From assembly GCF_026157065.1 (NCBI RefSeq), contig NZ_JANLGQ010000002.1:62001-126000 (forward strand): 64,000 nucleotides of DNA, read 5' to 3'. This document shows positions 47,373-55,456 of the stretch, piece after piece (position 1 is the first letter of the stretch; every line of letters starts with the position of its first letter). Below the pieces are notes generated by a model. That model was given only the letters and a program-made list of their open reading frames with translations. It made no database searches and was not told the DNA's origin. The position numbers were made by a program, and so were the translations under genes. The stretch is from Enterococcus sp. HY326 (lineage in GTDB: Bacteria; Bacillota; Bacilli; Lactobacillales; Enterococcaceae).

Positions 47373-47642
47373 AATATGCCTCCGAAAATAATCACTTTTT
47401 TTTTATGATAACAAAAATTTAGCGACTGAGATAGAGCTTTTAAAGGAGATTTACGAAAGGTTATCATTTTCTTTCGGTTTTGTTTTTGCGGCGATAAAAT
47501 GAGCGTTTGATAGTTTTGGTAAATTTGAACAAACATTTTAAACGGCTTTTTTATTTGCTGAAAATTAATTTTGATAATCTTTATAAGTTTTGAAACCAAG
47601 TATTGTTCCTTTTTTACATCAGTTTCACAAACACCTCCACAA
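47373..47642. other. 270-bp AT-rich intergenic region
   Basis: Lies between the helD terminator and the lipoprotein gene, both on the minus strand. It must hold the lipoprotein promoter; on the minus strand a TTATCAT-like -10 is seen near 47405, but no convincing -35. A frame can be drawn across part of it, but it runs through the terminator and into helD, and has no ribosome binding site. Nothing else is recognised. Confidence 0.35.
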
Positions 47643-47690
47643 AATAAACGCCCAATCAACTTTCTCAAAAAATTGACTGGGCGTTTCATT
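47643..47690 (-). terminator. Terminator of helD
   Basis: AAACGCCCAATCAA (47646-47659) pairs with TTGACTGGGCGTTT (47673-47686), one G-T pair. TTTATTTT follows on the minus strand. Confidence 0.8.
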
Positions 47691-47708
47691 TGTTGCCTAA
47701 AAGATTTT

Positions 47709-49985
47709 TTAATCTTCTTGTAAATAAGCCGTTTCTGGAACAGCTTGTAAAAAGTGACTAGTTGGACCATTGGTAAAAATTGTTAATTCATGCATGGCAC
47801 GAGTGGTCATTGTGTAAAGAATCAATTGATCCTGTGGCGAATTGAAGTTCGTTTCATTGGCATCCCAAAGAAAAACTTGGTCAAATTCTAAACCTTTTGC
47901 TAAATAAGCGGGAATCAAAATAATTTGTTTTTTCATGAAATCATCTTCTGTTTCAATAAATTGAAGCTCAACTTGCAAGTCTTCTGCTAAGGAGCGATAC
48001 AGCGCCTGACAATCCGCCAAAGATTTAGCGATGATGGCTGTGCGCCAGTAGGAATTTTTTTGCAAAAATTCTGTGAGTTTTGCAGAGAGTTGCAAGACTC
48101 CCGCATCTTGATTGTCAGTTTCCAGGAGGACTGGCAGTTTTCCATCTCTAGCGGTGGCTTCAATCGGGCTTTCTTCAGCCAAAAGAAAACTGGAAAAATC
48201 AGTGATTTGTTTGGTAGAACGGTAGCTAGTAGTCAGTTCAAACTGATGTACCTCTTGATCAGGAAAGAGCTGGTCAATCAAGGTGACAATCGTTTCGTTA
48301 TCAAACACCTTTTGATTCAAATCTCCACAGAAGTTAAAGCCAGCTCGTGGATATAAATTTCTTAAAAGCCAAACCTGTGAAGGAGAGAAGTCCTGCATTT
48401 CATCGATGAAAATGAAGCGAGCCTTCTGATAGACATCCACAGGATAAATTTTACTCATTAAAAGGAAAAAGAGGACGCCGTCTTCTTGTAAAAGTTCCTT
48501 TTGGCGCAAACGCTGTTTAACTTCACCACTATTTTGCGCCCATTCGGCTGGGCTGACATTGCGGGCCAGCAAAATGCTTTGCGGGACTGATTGTAGAAAA
48601 TGTAAATACTGTTTGCCATAATTAATAAAGCGGTAGCGATGAATTTTTCTGACTAGCGGCTTAAAGCGCTCTGCCACAATTTTTTGAGCTAATTTCCGAC
48701 GAAGTTTGCGCTCATTTTGCTCCGTGTCTTCAAAATTTGGATCGTTGGCGACTACTTCATCAATCACCGCTTCAACGGCAGCTTTGACCCAATCTTTTTT
48801 CGCTTCGTCCTTTTGGAGTCCGCCGATTTTTTTCAAGAGCTTCGTCTGTAAGAGCTGCATTCTTTGATACATCGGCAACTGATCATTGGTTTCTTGATAC
48901 CAAAAACGAATTTTTTCTTTTGGAATAATGGTTTCGCCGGAAATTTTCAAATCGCTAAACAAAGGTCCCAGCTCAGTGATAGAAGCCGCATATTTATCTA
49001 AAAAGGCCGGCAGACTGATACCAGATTTTAAGCGATTGCTTTTATTTTCCTTGCCGGTTAAAAAATTCTCCTCCTGTTGCATTTCATTGATAATCGTATA
49101 TTGTGGCAACAGACGTCTCAGGAAAATCTGAAAGGTTTCCGTCGGGATGCCGCTTTCCCCTAATGAAGGCAGGACGGTAGAAATATAATCGCTAAATAAA
49201 TGATTGGGAGAAAATAACAACACTTGTTCTGGGTCCAGCCATTTGCGATTGCTATAAATAATATAAGCGACCCGCTGCAATAACGCCGAGGTTTTGCCGC
49301 TACCGGCAATCCCTTGGACCATCAGGTGTTTGTGTTTGTCCCGAATAATAGCATTTTGCGATTTCTGGATAGTTGAAACAATGTTTTTCATTTTATCAGA
49401 GGAGGTCTCATCCAAAATATCCAACAAAAAATCATCCGTCAAGGTGTCGGAGGTATCCACCATCGACTGGATTTCGCCATCACGAATTTTAAATTGACGC
49501 TTTAAATCAAGACTGACATCGTGCCAGCCGTCGACGGCTTCATAGGAAGTTTCCCCAAGCTCGCTTTCATAATACAGATTTGCAATCGGGGCCCGCCAGT
49601 CAATGACCACTGGATTTTCCTTCGTATCTCTTAAAGAGGCGATGCCGATATAAAGTTTTTCCTGCTCGGCTTCTTCAGTGAAATCAATTCGGGCAAAATA
49701 AGGATTGCCCTCCATAATATCCAGCGCTTTTAGGCGTTTTTCTTGGGCCTCCAAGGTTTTATAGCGGATTAATAATTCCTGCTCATGCAGGCGATAATCC
49801 ATCGCCGATTCATAAAAAGCTTCATCCGAGCCAAAGCGAATTTGCTGCTCGCCGGTTTGACTGCTGGCTTCCTTCATAATCGATTGGGCAACCTGTTGTT
49901 GTTTTTTTAATAATTGTGTTTCGTTATCGATAATGGCAATAGTTTCAGCCACATGTCCTTGTTCTAATTGACGTTCTGTTTTCAA
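47709..49985 (-). CDS. helD: RNA polymerase recycling ATPase HelD (UvrD-like)
   Basis: A 758-residue superfamily I motor protein that frees stalled RNA polymerase from DNA. The N-terminal coiled-coil arm (EQGHVAETIAIIDNETQLLKKQQQ) is characteristic of HelD and absent from DNA-repair UvrD. Then follow VVIDWRAPIANLYYE, Walker A GIAGSGKTSALLQR, motif II IFIDEMQDFSPSQ, motif IV TTSYRSTKQI and motif VI LYTMTTRAMHEL. The start is TTG 49985, 10 bases after AAAGGAG; no better in-frame start is seen. It is a single-gene unit. Confidence 0.9.
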   Translation of the reverse strand: MKTERQLEQGHVAETIAIIDNETQLLKKQQQVAQSIMKEASSQTGEQQIRFGSDEAFYESAMDYRLHEQELLIRYKTLEAQEKRLKALDIMEGNPYFARIDFTEEAEQEKLYIGIASLRDTKENPVVIDWRAPIANLYYESELGETSYEAVDGWHDVSLDLKRQFKIRDGEIQSMVDTSDTLTDDFLLDILDETSSDKMKNIVSTIQKSQNAIIRDKHKHLMVQGIAGSGKTSALLQRVAYIIYSNRKWLDPEQVLLFSPNHLFSDYISTVLPSLGESGIPTETFQIFLRRLLPQYTIINEMQQEENFLTGKENKSNRLKSGISLPAFLDKYAASITELGPLFSDLKISGETIIPKEKIRFWYQETNDQLPMYQRMQLLQTKLLKKIGGLQKDEAKKDWVKAAVEAVIDEVVANDPNFEDTEQNERKLRRKLAQKIVAERFKPLVRKIHRYRFINYGKQYLHFLQSVPQSILLARNVSPAEWAQNSGEVKQRLRQKELLQEDGVLFFLLMSKIYPVDVYQKARFIFIDEMQDFSPSQVWLLRNLYPRAGFNFCGDLNQKVFDNETIVTLIDQLFPDQEVHQFELTTSYRSTKQITDFSSFLLAEESPIEATARDGKLPVLLETDNQDAGVLQLSAKLTEFLQKNSYWRTAIIAKSLADCQALYRSLAEDLQVELQFIETEDDFMKKQIILIPAYLAKGLEFDQVFLWDANETNFNSPQDQLILYTMTTRAMHELTIFTNGPTSHFLQAVPETAYLQED

Positions 49986-50107
49986 ATCAAAAGAGCTCCT
50001 TTAGCTTCAGCCTAAACGCTTCAGTCGGTAAATTATTCGTGATTTTTTTTATATTTGCGATTAAAAATTATAGCATAGCCAGCGCTAAAAAGACAAAAGG
50101 CTGTTTA

Positions 50108-50701
50108 TTAAAGATAAATTTTCAACAGCGTGAAGGCCAGCGCCAAAGTTTCCCGCAGATAACTGTAATATTTTGAGGAATTTTCAGTGGCTGCACTTAA
50201 GCCCTGCAGATGCAGCCCTTGATGGTTGGCAATCAGTAAACTACGGTACATATGAAAGTCGCTAGTGACTAAAACGGCATCCGTTAAAGAGCGAAGCTGA
50301 TGAGAAAATTGCAGATTTTCTTTGGTGGTTGTCGCCTGATCTTCTTCAATAATTCGCTCTTTGGCTAGACCACGCTGCTGTAGATAGCGACTCATCACCG
50401 CAGCTTCGCTAGCTGATTCGTCGGCTCCCTGGCCACCAGACACAATCACTGTGGTTGAAGGATGTTGTTGCAGGTAAGTAAAGCCGGTATCCAGCCGTTC
50501 CTTTAAAGTTTGGCTAGGAAGGGTGGTGCCGTGGCTAGTTTTTACTTGAGTGCCCAAAATCAGCATGGTTTCAGCTGACTTTTTTGGCCGAGCCTTGCGT
50601 TTTGAAAAAATTAGCAAAAAAATCAACAGGCCAACGCCAGTGAACAAGATGAAAATAAGTGCAACACTTGCAATCAGTGTTTTATAAATTTTTTTCCTCA
50701 C
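50108..50701 (-). CDS. YdcF/SanA-like DUF218 membrane protein
   Basis: A 197-residue protein with one N-terminal membrane anchor (IYKTLIASVALIFILFTGVGLLIFLLIF) and an external DUF218 domain. The domain motifs are LILGTQV, LKERLDTGFTYLQQHP, VIVSGGQGADESASEAAVM, RIIEEDQATTTKENLQFS and VTSDFHMYRS. In SanA/YdcF proteins the domain is linked to envelope precursor metabolism and vancomycin sensitivity, but the reaction is not settled. GTG 50701 is chosen since GGAGG lies 9 bases upstream and it places the anchor at the N-terminus; a TTG at 50764 lacks a site. Confidence 0.8.
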   Translation of the reverse strand: MRKKIYKTLIASVALIFILFTGVGLLIFLLIFSKRKARPKKSAETMLILGTQVKTSHGTTLPSQTLKERLDTGFTYLQQHPSTTVIVSGGQGADESASEAAVMSRYLQQRGLAKERIIEEDQATTTKENLQFSHQLRSLTDAVLVTSDFHMYRSLLIANHQGLHLQGLSAATENSSKYYSYLRETLALAFTLLKIYL

Positions 50702-50829
50702 GCTGTGAAGCCTCCATTTCTCCTTGAACAGTCTAGCAGTCTTCTTAGCATTTTTCGAGAACAAAACAATATTTTAAATAAATTTTGAAGATAAACTTTG
50801 TTATAATAAGAGAAAAACGAGGACTACTA

Positions 50830-51282
50830 ATGGAGATTCATGAAATTACAGAAATAACTGAAGTTGAATGGGCACTTTTATTAGACGCCGACCCCGCAAA
50901 AGAGTTGGTGGCAGCGTATGTAAATCGCAGCCGTGTGTTTGGCATGGAGAAAGCTGGCAAAGTTGTCGGCATCATGGTGTTATTGCCAACGAGACCAGAC
51001 ACATTAGAAATTGTCAATATCGCTACCGATGCCAATTTTCGTGGGCAGGGTATCGCTACCAAATTAATTCAATTTGCTTTGGATTACGCCCGTAAAGCTA
51101 AATACCATAGAGTGGAGATTGGCACTGGCTCGACTGGTTTTGAGCAATTGTATCTCTATCAAAAATGCGGCTTTCGTATGGTGGCGATTGAACAAGATTT
51201 TTTTGTTAAACACTATCCAGAACCGATTATTGAAAATAATTTAGTGTTAAAGGATATGGTACGTCTAGCTATTGATTTATAA
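50830..51282 (+). CDS. GNAT family N-acetyltransferase
   Basis: A 150-residue acetyltransferase with motif A IVNIATDANFRGQGIATKLIQFALDYAR (RGQGIA) and the C-terminal LYQKCGFRMVAIEQDFFVKHYPEPI, typical of small-molecule GNATs in Lactobacillales. The substrate is unknown. ATG 50830 follows GAGG by 7 bases. A P-loop kinase gene starts 19 bp later, so the two may be cotranscribed. Confidence 0.82.
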   Translation: MEIHEITEITEVEWALLLDADPAKELVAAYVNRSRVFGMEKAGKVVGIMVLLPTRPDTLEIVNIATDANFRGQGIATKLIQFALDYARKAKYHRVEIGTGSTGFEQLYLYQKCGFRMVAIEQDFFVKHYPEPIIENNLVLKDMVRLAIDL

Positions 51283-51301
51283 ACACCTTTAAGGAGGTCT
51301 T

Positions 51302-51808
51302 ATGAAAATTCAAATTGTCGGATATTCTGGCAGCGGCAAATCAACACTGGCCAGCTATTTGGCCGAGCAGAAAAAATTACCGCTGCTTTTTTTAGACTCG
51401 GTTCAGTTTACCCAAAACTGGCAGGAGCGTGATTTCGCAGAAAAAGAAGAGCTAGTGCAAACCTTTTTGCAGCAATCAGCTTGGATAATTGACGGCAATT
51501 ATCAAACACTTTTTTTCGAAGAACGAATTGCCGCCGCTGATCAAATAATTATCATGACCTTTTCTAGATTTGCTGCTTTGTGGCGGGTCTTCAAAAGATA
51601 TCTGACCTATCGTGGCAAAACCCGACCCTCGATGGCAGAAGGCAATCCTGAAAAGCTGGATTGGGATTTTATCTGGTGGGTTCTCTATCAAGGTCGCACC
51701 AAAGAACGTCGGCAAATGTTTACTGATATCCAGCAAGGCTATCCGCAAAAGGTTGTCTTAATTAAAAATCAAAAACAGTTAGACGCTTTTTATCAAAAAA
51801 TTTCTTGA
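51302..51808 (+). CDS. P-loop kinase-like protein (FlaR/topology-modulation family)
   Basis: A 168-residue nucleotide-binding protein of the adenylate-kinase-like group, with Walker A GYSGSGKST at the N-terminus and DGNYQ, then WRVFKRYLTYRGKTRPSMAEGNPEKLDWDFIWWVL, which is distinctive of the family annotated as FlaR or DNA topology modulation protein. The name comes from an old genetic observation and should not be read as a proven function; a small-molecule kinase is as likely. AAGGAGG precedes ATG 51302, 19 bp after the GNAT gene. Confidence 0.8.
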   Translation: MKIQIVGYSGSGKSTLASYLAEQKKLPLLFLDSVQFTQNWQERDFAEKEELVQTFLQQSAWIIDGNYQTLFFEERIAAADQIIIMTFSRFAALWRVFKRYLTYRGKTRPSMAEGNPEKLDWDFIWWVLYQGRTKERRQMFTDIQQGYPQKVVLIKNQKQLDAFYQKIS

Positions 51809-51906
51809 TAAATTTTTTTCTGCAAACCTATTTTTTACATCAGTTCAACAGGAAATTTTGATAGTAAACTTTTGCAGATTTGAGATTTATTTTAAAGGAG
51901 AGTTCT

Positions 51907-52458
51907 ATGGAAGAAAATAAATTGGTTGTATTAGCAAAGCAGCAGTATTTAAAAACTGAGCGACTCTTGCTAGAGCCTTTGCAACTTGACCATCTTTTAG
52001 ATTACCATGAATATATTTCAGATGAAGAGACGTTGACCTATGAATTCTTTCCAACAACGTCACTGGCTGAAAGTAAAGAGTCGCTGGTATTGTGGAATTT
52101 GGCTCAACCATTAGGCCGCTATGCCATCATCTTGAAGGAAAATTACAAAATGATTGGTCATATTACGCTGCGATTAGCTGAGGACCAACAGTCAGCAGAA
52201 CTAGGATATACCTTAAATAAAAATTTCTGGAATCAAGGCTATGCGACAGAGGCAGTCGCAGAAATCATCCGATTAGCATTTGCTGATATGGAGCTTACAG
52301 AATTAGTTGGACATTATTTGATAGAAAATGCTGCTAGCAGTCGTGTGCTAGAAAAAAATGGTTTTGTAGAAACGAGCCGAGAAAAACGGGAATCCTTGCG
52401 GGGTATAAGCAAGTTACACGGGACTGCGGTTTTGGTTAATTTGAATGAAGAGAAATGA
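51907..52458 (+). CDS. GNAT family N-acetyltransferase, RimJ/RimL-like
   Basis: A 183-residue acetyltransferase of the RimJ/RimL type: LKTERLLLEPLQLDHLLDYHEY at the N-terminus, then IGHITLRL, AELGYTLNKNFWNQGYATEAVAEIIRLAF (motif A, NQGYAT) and NAASSRVLEKNGF. Members acetylate ribosomal protein N-termini or antibiotics; which applies here cannot be told. AAAGGAG precedes ATG 51907. It is probably a unit of its own, since 98 bp with possible promoter elements separate it from the P-loop gene. Confidence 0.83.
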   Translation: MEENKLVVLAKQQYLKTERLLLEPLQLDHLLDYHEYISDEETLTYEFFPTTSLAESKESLVLWNLAQPLGRYAIILKENYKMIGHITLRLAEDQQSAELGYTLNKNFWNQGYATEAVAEIIRLAFADMELTELVGHYLIENAASSRVLEKNGFVETSREKRESLRGISKLHGTAVLVNLNEEK

Positions 52459-52567
52459 AATAAGATAGAAAAAAGTTGTATTTATGTCACGGGATTCTTA
52501 GCAAATTTTGTCAAGTTTTGCTAAACTTAATGAAAATAAAAAAATAAAATTTCTGGAGGAAAACATC

Positions 52568-52744
52568 ATGCCATTTGTTCACATTGAACTTTTAGAAGGT
52601 CGCACGCAAGAGCAGCTGACAAAAATGGTCAAGGAGGTCACTGAGGTTGTTGCCAAGAATTCTGGTGCACCCAAGGAAAACATCCATGTGATTATTAATG
52701 AGATGAAAAAAGGGACTTATGCGCAAGGTGGCGAGTGGCGCTAG
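52568..52744 (+). CDS. 4-oxalocrotonate tautomerase family protein
   Basis: A 58-residue enzyme with proline directly after the initiator methionine ([16 protein letters not shown]), the catalytic base of tautomerases once methionine is removed. The C-terminal half ([22 protein letters not shown]) also fits the family. GGAGG lies before ATG 52568, which must be the start for the proline to be N-terminal. The natural substrate is unknown; aromatic degradation genes are absent. Confidence 0.88.
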   Translation: MPFVHIELLEGRTQEQLTKMVKEVTEVVAKNSGAPKENIHVIINEMKKGTYAQGGEWR

Positions 52745-52789
52745 ATTTTTACTTGCATTTTCATTGAATAAGTGTTTAAATAATTTCTA

Positions 52790-53013
52790 TAATTGATTGA
52801 AGAAAAAGACAACAGAGCTTGTTAAAGATTTTTTAGAGAGGAAAACCCCGGCTGTAAGTTTTCTAAATCCGCAAGTGCTGACCACTTTTTTAAACCTTTG
52901 CTAAATCCAGAGGCGGTCGTTCCGTTATCACGTTCAAGGAACAATATGTTCAAACATTAGGTGGAACCACGATGATTCGTCCTAGTATCTAGACAGATAC
53001 TAGGGCTTTTTTA
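52790..53013 (+). promoter_or_regulatory. T-box riboswitch of thrS
   Basis: Senses uncharged tRNA-Thr and allows read-through into thrS. The conserved T-box AGGTGGAACCACG is at 52959-52971, preceded by a structured stem I region beginning near AGAGAGG (52835-52841). An intrinsic terminator follows (CCTAGTATCT 52981-52990 with its complement 52995-53004, then GCTTTTTTATT). A candidate specifier is ACC at 52881-52883, a threonine codon, but I could not verify the whole fold. Confidence 0.9.
52981..53013 (+). terminator. Regulated terminator of the thrS T-box
   Basis: A perfect 10-bp stem with a 4-base loop and a T run. It competes with the antiterminator formed around the T-box sequence. Confidence 0.88.
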
Positions 53014-53055
53014 TTTGTCCGGTTCTTCAATCAATCAAAATAAAGGAGGATTTCC

Positions 53056-54996
53056 ATGTCAATTCAAATTACTTTTCCTGATGGCGCCATTCGTGAATAC
53101 GAGGTAGGTGTGACAACCTTTGATGTTGCAGAAGGAATTTCAAAAAGTTTAGCTAAAAAAGCGCTAGCCGGCAAATTTAACGGTGAGCTGATTGATTTAA
53201 ACCGTGAAATTGAAGAGGACGGTACAATTGAAATTGTAACTCCCGATCATGAAGATGCTTTAGGCATTTTACGGCATTCAACGGCGCATTTAATGGCCAA
53301 TGCACTACGCCGTTTGTTCCCTCACATTCATTTTGGTGTGGGTCCGGCAATTGATTCAGGTTTTTATTACGATACCGATAACGGTGAAAATCCAGTAACA
53401 GTTGAAGATTTGCCAGCAATTGAAGCGGAAATGATGAAAATCGTAAAAGAAAATAATCCGATTGTCCGCAAGGTGCTGACAAAAGAAGAAGCGCTAGAAA
53501 TTTTTGCAAGTGATCCTTATAAAGTTGAATTAATCAATGAAATGCCGGCTGATGAAATTATCACTGCGTATGAACAAAAAGACTTTATTGATTTATGTCG
53601 GGGACCTCATGTACCGTCAACAGGCCGCATGCAGATTTTCCAATTGCTCTCAGTGGCCGGAGCATACTGGCGGGGTGATTCCAATAATCACATGATGCAA
53701 CGAATTTACGGGACAGCCTTTTTTGATAAAAAAGCTTTGAAGGAATTTATCAAAATGCGAGAAGAGGCTAAAGAAAGAGACCATCGTAAATTAGGCAAAG
53801 AACTTGATTTATTTATGGTGTCTCAAGAAGTCGGCTCTGGTTTGCCTTTCTGGTTGCCAAAAGGAGCAACGATTCGTAGAACAATTGAACGCTATATTAC
53901 AGATAAAGAAATCAGTTTGGGTTACCAACATGTTTATACACCAATCATGGCAGATGTCGAGTTGTATAAAACTTCTGGTCACTGGGATCATTACCATGAA
54001 GATATGTTTCCGCCGATGGATATGGGAGACGGGGAAATGTTGGTTTTACGTCCAATGAACTGTCCTCATCATATGATGGTTTATAAAAACGATATCCATT
54101 CTTATCGGGAATTGCCAATTCGGATTGCCGAATTAGGTATGATGCACCGTTATGAAAAATCTGGTGCTTTATCTGGCTTGCAACGGGTGCGGGAAATGAC
54201 GTTAAATGATGGGCATACATTTGTGCGTCCAGATCAGATTAAAGATGAATTTAAACGGACCTTAGATTTGATGATTAATGTGTACGCTGATTTTAACGTG
54301 ACTGATTATCGTTTCCGTCTGAGCTATCGTGATCCTAATAATACGGAAAAATATTTTGACGATGACGCCATGTGGGAAAATGCCCAAAAGATGCTGAAGG
54401 AAGCCATGGATGATTTAGAGCTGGATTATTTTGAAGCCGAAGGAGAAGCGGCCTTCTATGGTCCAAAATTAGACGTCCAAGTTAAAACTGCGTTAGGTAA
54501 TGAAGAAACTTTATCAACTATTCAATTAGATTTCCTATTACCAGAACGGTTTGAATTAACTTATGTCGGTGAAGATGGCGAAAATACTCATCGGCCTGTG
54601 GTCATTCACAGAGGAATCGTTTCTACAATGGAACGTTTTGTCGCCTATCTGACTGAAGTTTATAAAGGCGCTTTTCCAACTTGGTTGGCACCAATTCAGG
54701 CAACAATTATTCCAGTTTCCGTTGAAGCCCATAGCGATTATGCTTATGAAGTGAAAAGACGGTTGCAAGAGCAAGGTCTGCGGGTTGAAGTCGACGATCG
54801 CAATGAAAAAATGGGTTATAAAATTCGGGCGTCGCAAACGCAAAAAATTCCTTATCAAATTGTTGTCGGCGATAAAGAGCTTGAAGAAGTGACTGTCAAT
54901 ATTCGTCGCTATGGCAGCAAAGAAACAGCCGTTGAAGATTTAAATGTTTTTGTTGAATCAATGGCAGCAGATGTCAAAAACTACAGCAGAGTCTAA
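53056..54996 (+). CDS. thrS: Threonyl-tRNA synthetase
   Basis: Full-length 646-residue class II synthetase. N-terminal TGS domain ([27 protein letters not shown]), editing domain with [16 protein letters not shown], catalytic core with motif 2 [11 protein letters not shown]...[29 protein letters not shown] and motif 3 [15 protein letters not shown], and C-terminal anticodon-binding domain. Zinc ligands (C of NCPHH, and two histidines) are present. AAAGGAGG precedes ATG 53056. Expression is set by the T-box upstream; a 218-base palindrome follows the gene. Confidence 0.96.
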   Translation: MSIQITFPDGAIREYEVGVTTFDVAEGISKSLAKKALAGKFNGELIDLNREIEEDGTIEIVTPDHEDALGILRHSTAHLMANALRRLFPHIHFGVGPAIDSGFYYDTDNGENPVTVEDLPAIEAEMMKIVKENNPIVRKVLTKEEALEIFASDPYKVELINEMPADEIITAYEQKDFIDLCRGPHVPSTGRMQIFQLLSVAGAYWRGDSNNHMMQRIYGTAFFDKKALKEFIKMREEAKERDHRKLGKELDLFMVSQEVGSGLPFWLPKGATIRRTIERYITDKEISLGYQHVYTPIMADVELYKTSGHWDHYHEDMFPPMDMGDGEMLVLRPMNCPHHMMVYKNDIHSYRELPIRIAELGMMHRYEKSGALSGLQRVREMTLNDGHTFVRPDQIKDEFKRTLDLMINVYADFNVTDYRFRLSYRDPNNTEKYFDDDAMWENAQKMLKEAMDDLELDYFEAEGEAAFYGPKLDVQVKTALGNEETLSTIQLDFLLPERFELTYVGEDGENTHRPVVIHRGIVSTMERFVAYLTEVYKGAFPTWLAPIQATIIPVSVEAHSDYAYEVKRRLQEQGLRVEVDDRNEKMGYKIRASQTQKIPYQIVVGDKELEEVTVNIRRYGSKETAVEDLNVFVESMAADVKNYSRV

Positions 54997-55004
54997 GATT
55001 TTTT

Positions 55005-55222
55005 AGCAAGTGTAGCGGTGACATTAGTCAAAACAGAAGAGAAATTCACGAATACTATCTAAAAAGAGCAATCAAGGTTGTCGATTTGTTTCGAGGATTT
55101 ACTGGGTCGCAAGAACAAATGTACTTTTTGTTTTGCGGCCCTAGTGAATTACAGAGACAAATACAAGATACTTCGGGATTTCATCTGTTAAAAAAGACTA
55201 ATGGCACAGCTACGCTTTTTTT
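55005..55222. repeat. Long palindromic repeat after thrS (copy 2)
   Basis: About 218 bases form one imperfect palindrome. The left arm (GTAGCGGTGACATTAGTC, AAAACAGA, GAAATTC, CGAATACTATCT) pairs with the right arm from 55167 (AGATACTTCGGGATTTCATC, TGTT, GACTAATG, GCTACGC), followed by seven T. The centre is a further hairpin (GGGTCGCAA 55104 with TTGCGGCCC 55133). Its right arm, read in reverse complement, shares CATTAGT, TAACAGATGAAAT, CCGAA and TATCT in order with the palindrome at 46.6 kb. It probably terminates thrS. A 74-codon frame across it is a by-product of the repeat. Confidence 0.8.
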
Positions 55223-55456
55223 AGTTATCCACATCAACAAAATTTTTATTTTGTTTCACAAACGCTTGACAGTCTTAAAAATTGATTTAGCAAGCTTTTT
55301 TTGGAAATGAAAACTTGTCGCTGTGTAACTGTGAAACATCCGAGAACGGACAAAATTTTTAAATATTTATTTATTCCTCCTTTAAGGCTTTTTTCTTAGG
55401 GGAAAATTCGCTACAATAAGACAGGTATTTGTAGAAATTTTGGAAAGGTGGATACA

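Noticed and set aside
47369-47770. A 133-codon minus-strand frame between helD and the lipoprotein gene
   Set aside because: It begins inside helD, crosses its terminator, and has no initiation site; composition is lysine/phenylalanine-rich as expected for AT-rich non-coding DNA.
55224-55232. TTATCCACA, a perfect DnaA-box consensus
   Set aside because: A single copy without a cluster, AT-rich unwinding element or dnaA/dnaN nearby does not indicate an origin.
55086-55310. A 74-codon frame after thrS
   Set aside because: It runs through the long palindrome, has no ribosome binding site, and its sequence shows no protein-like pattern.
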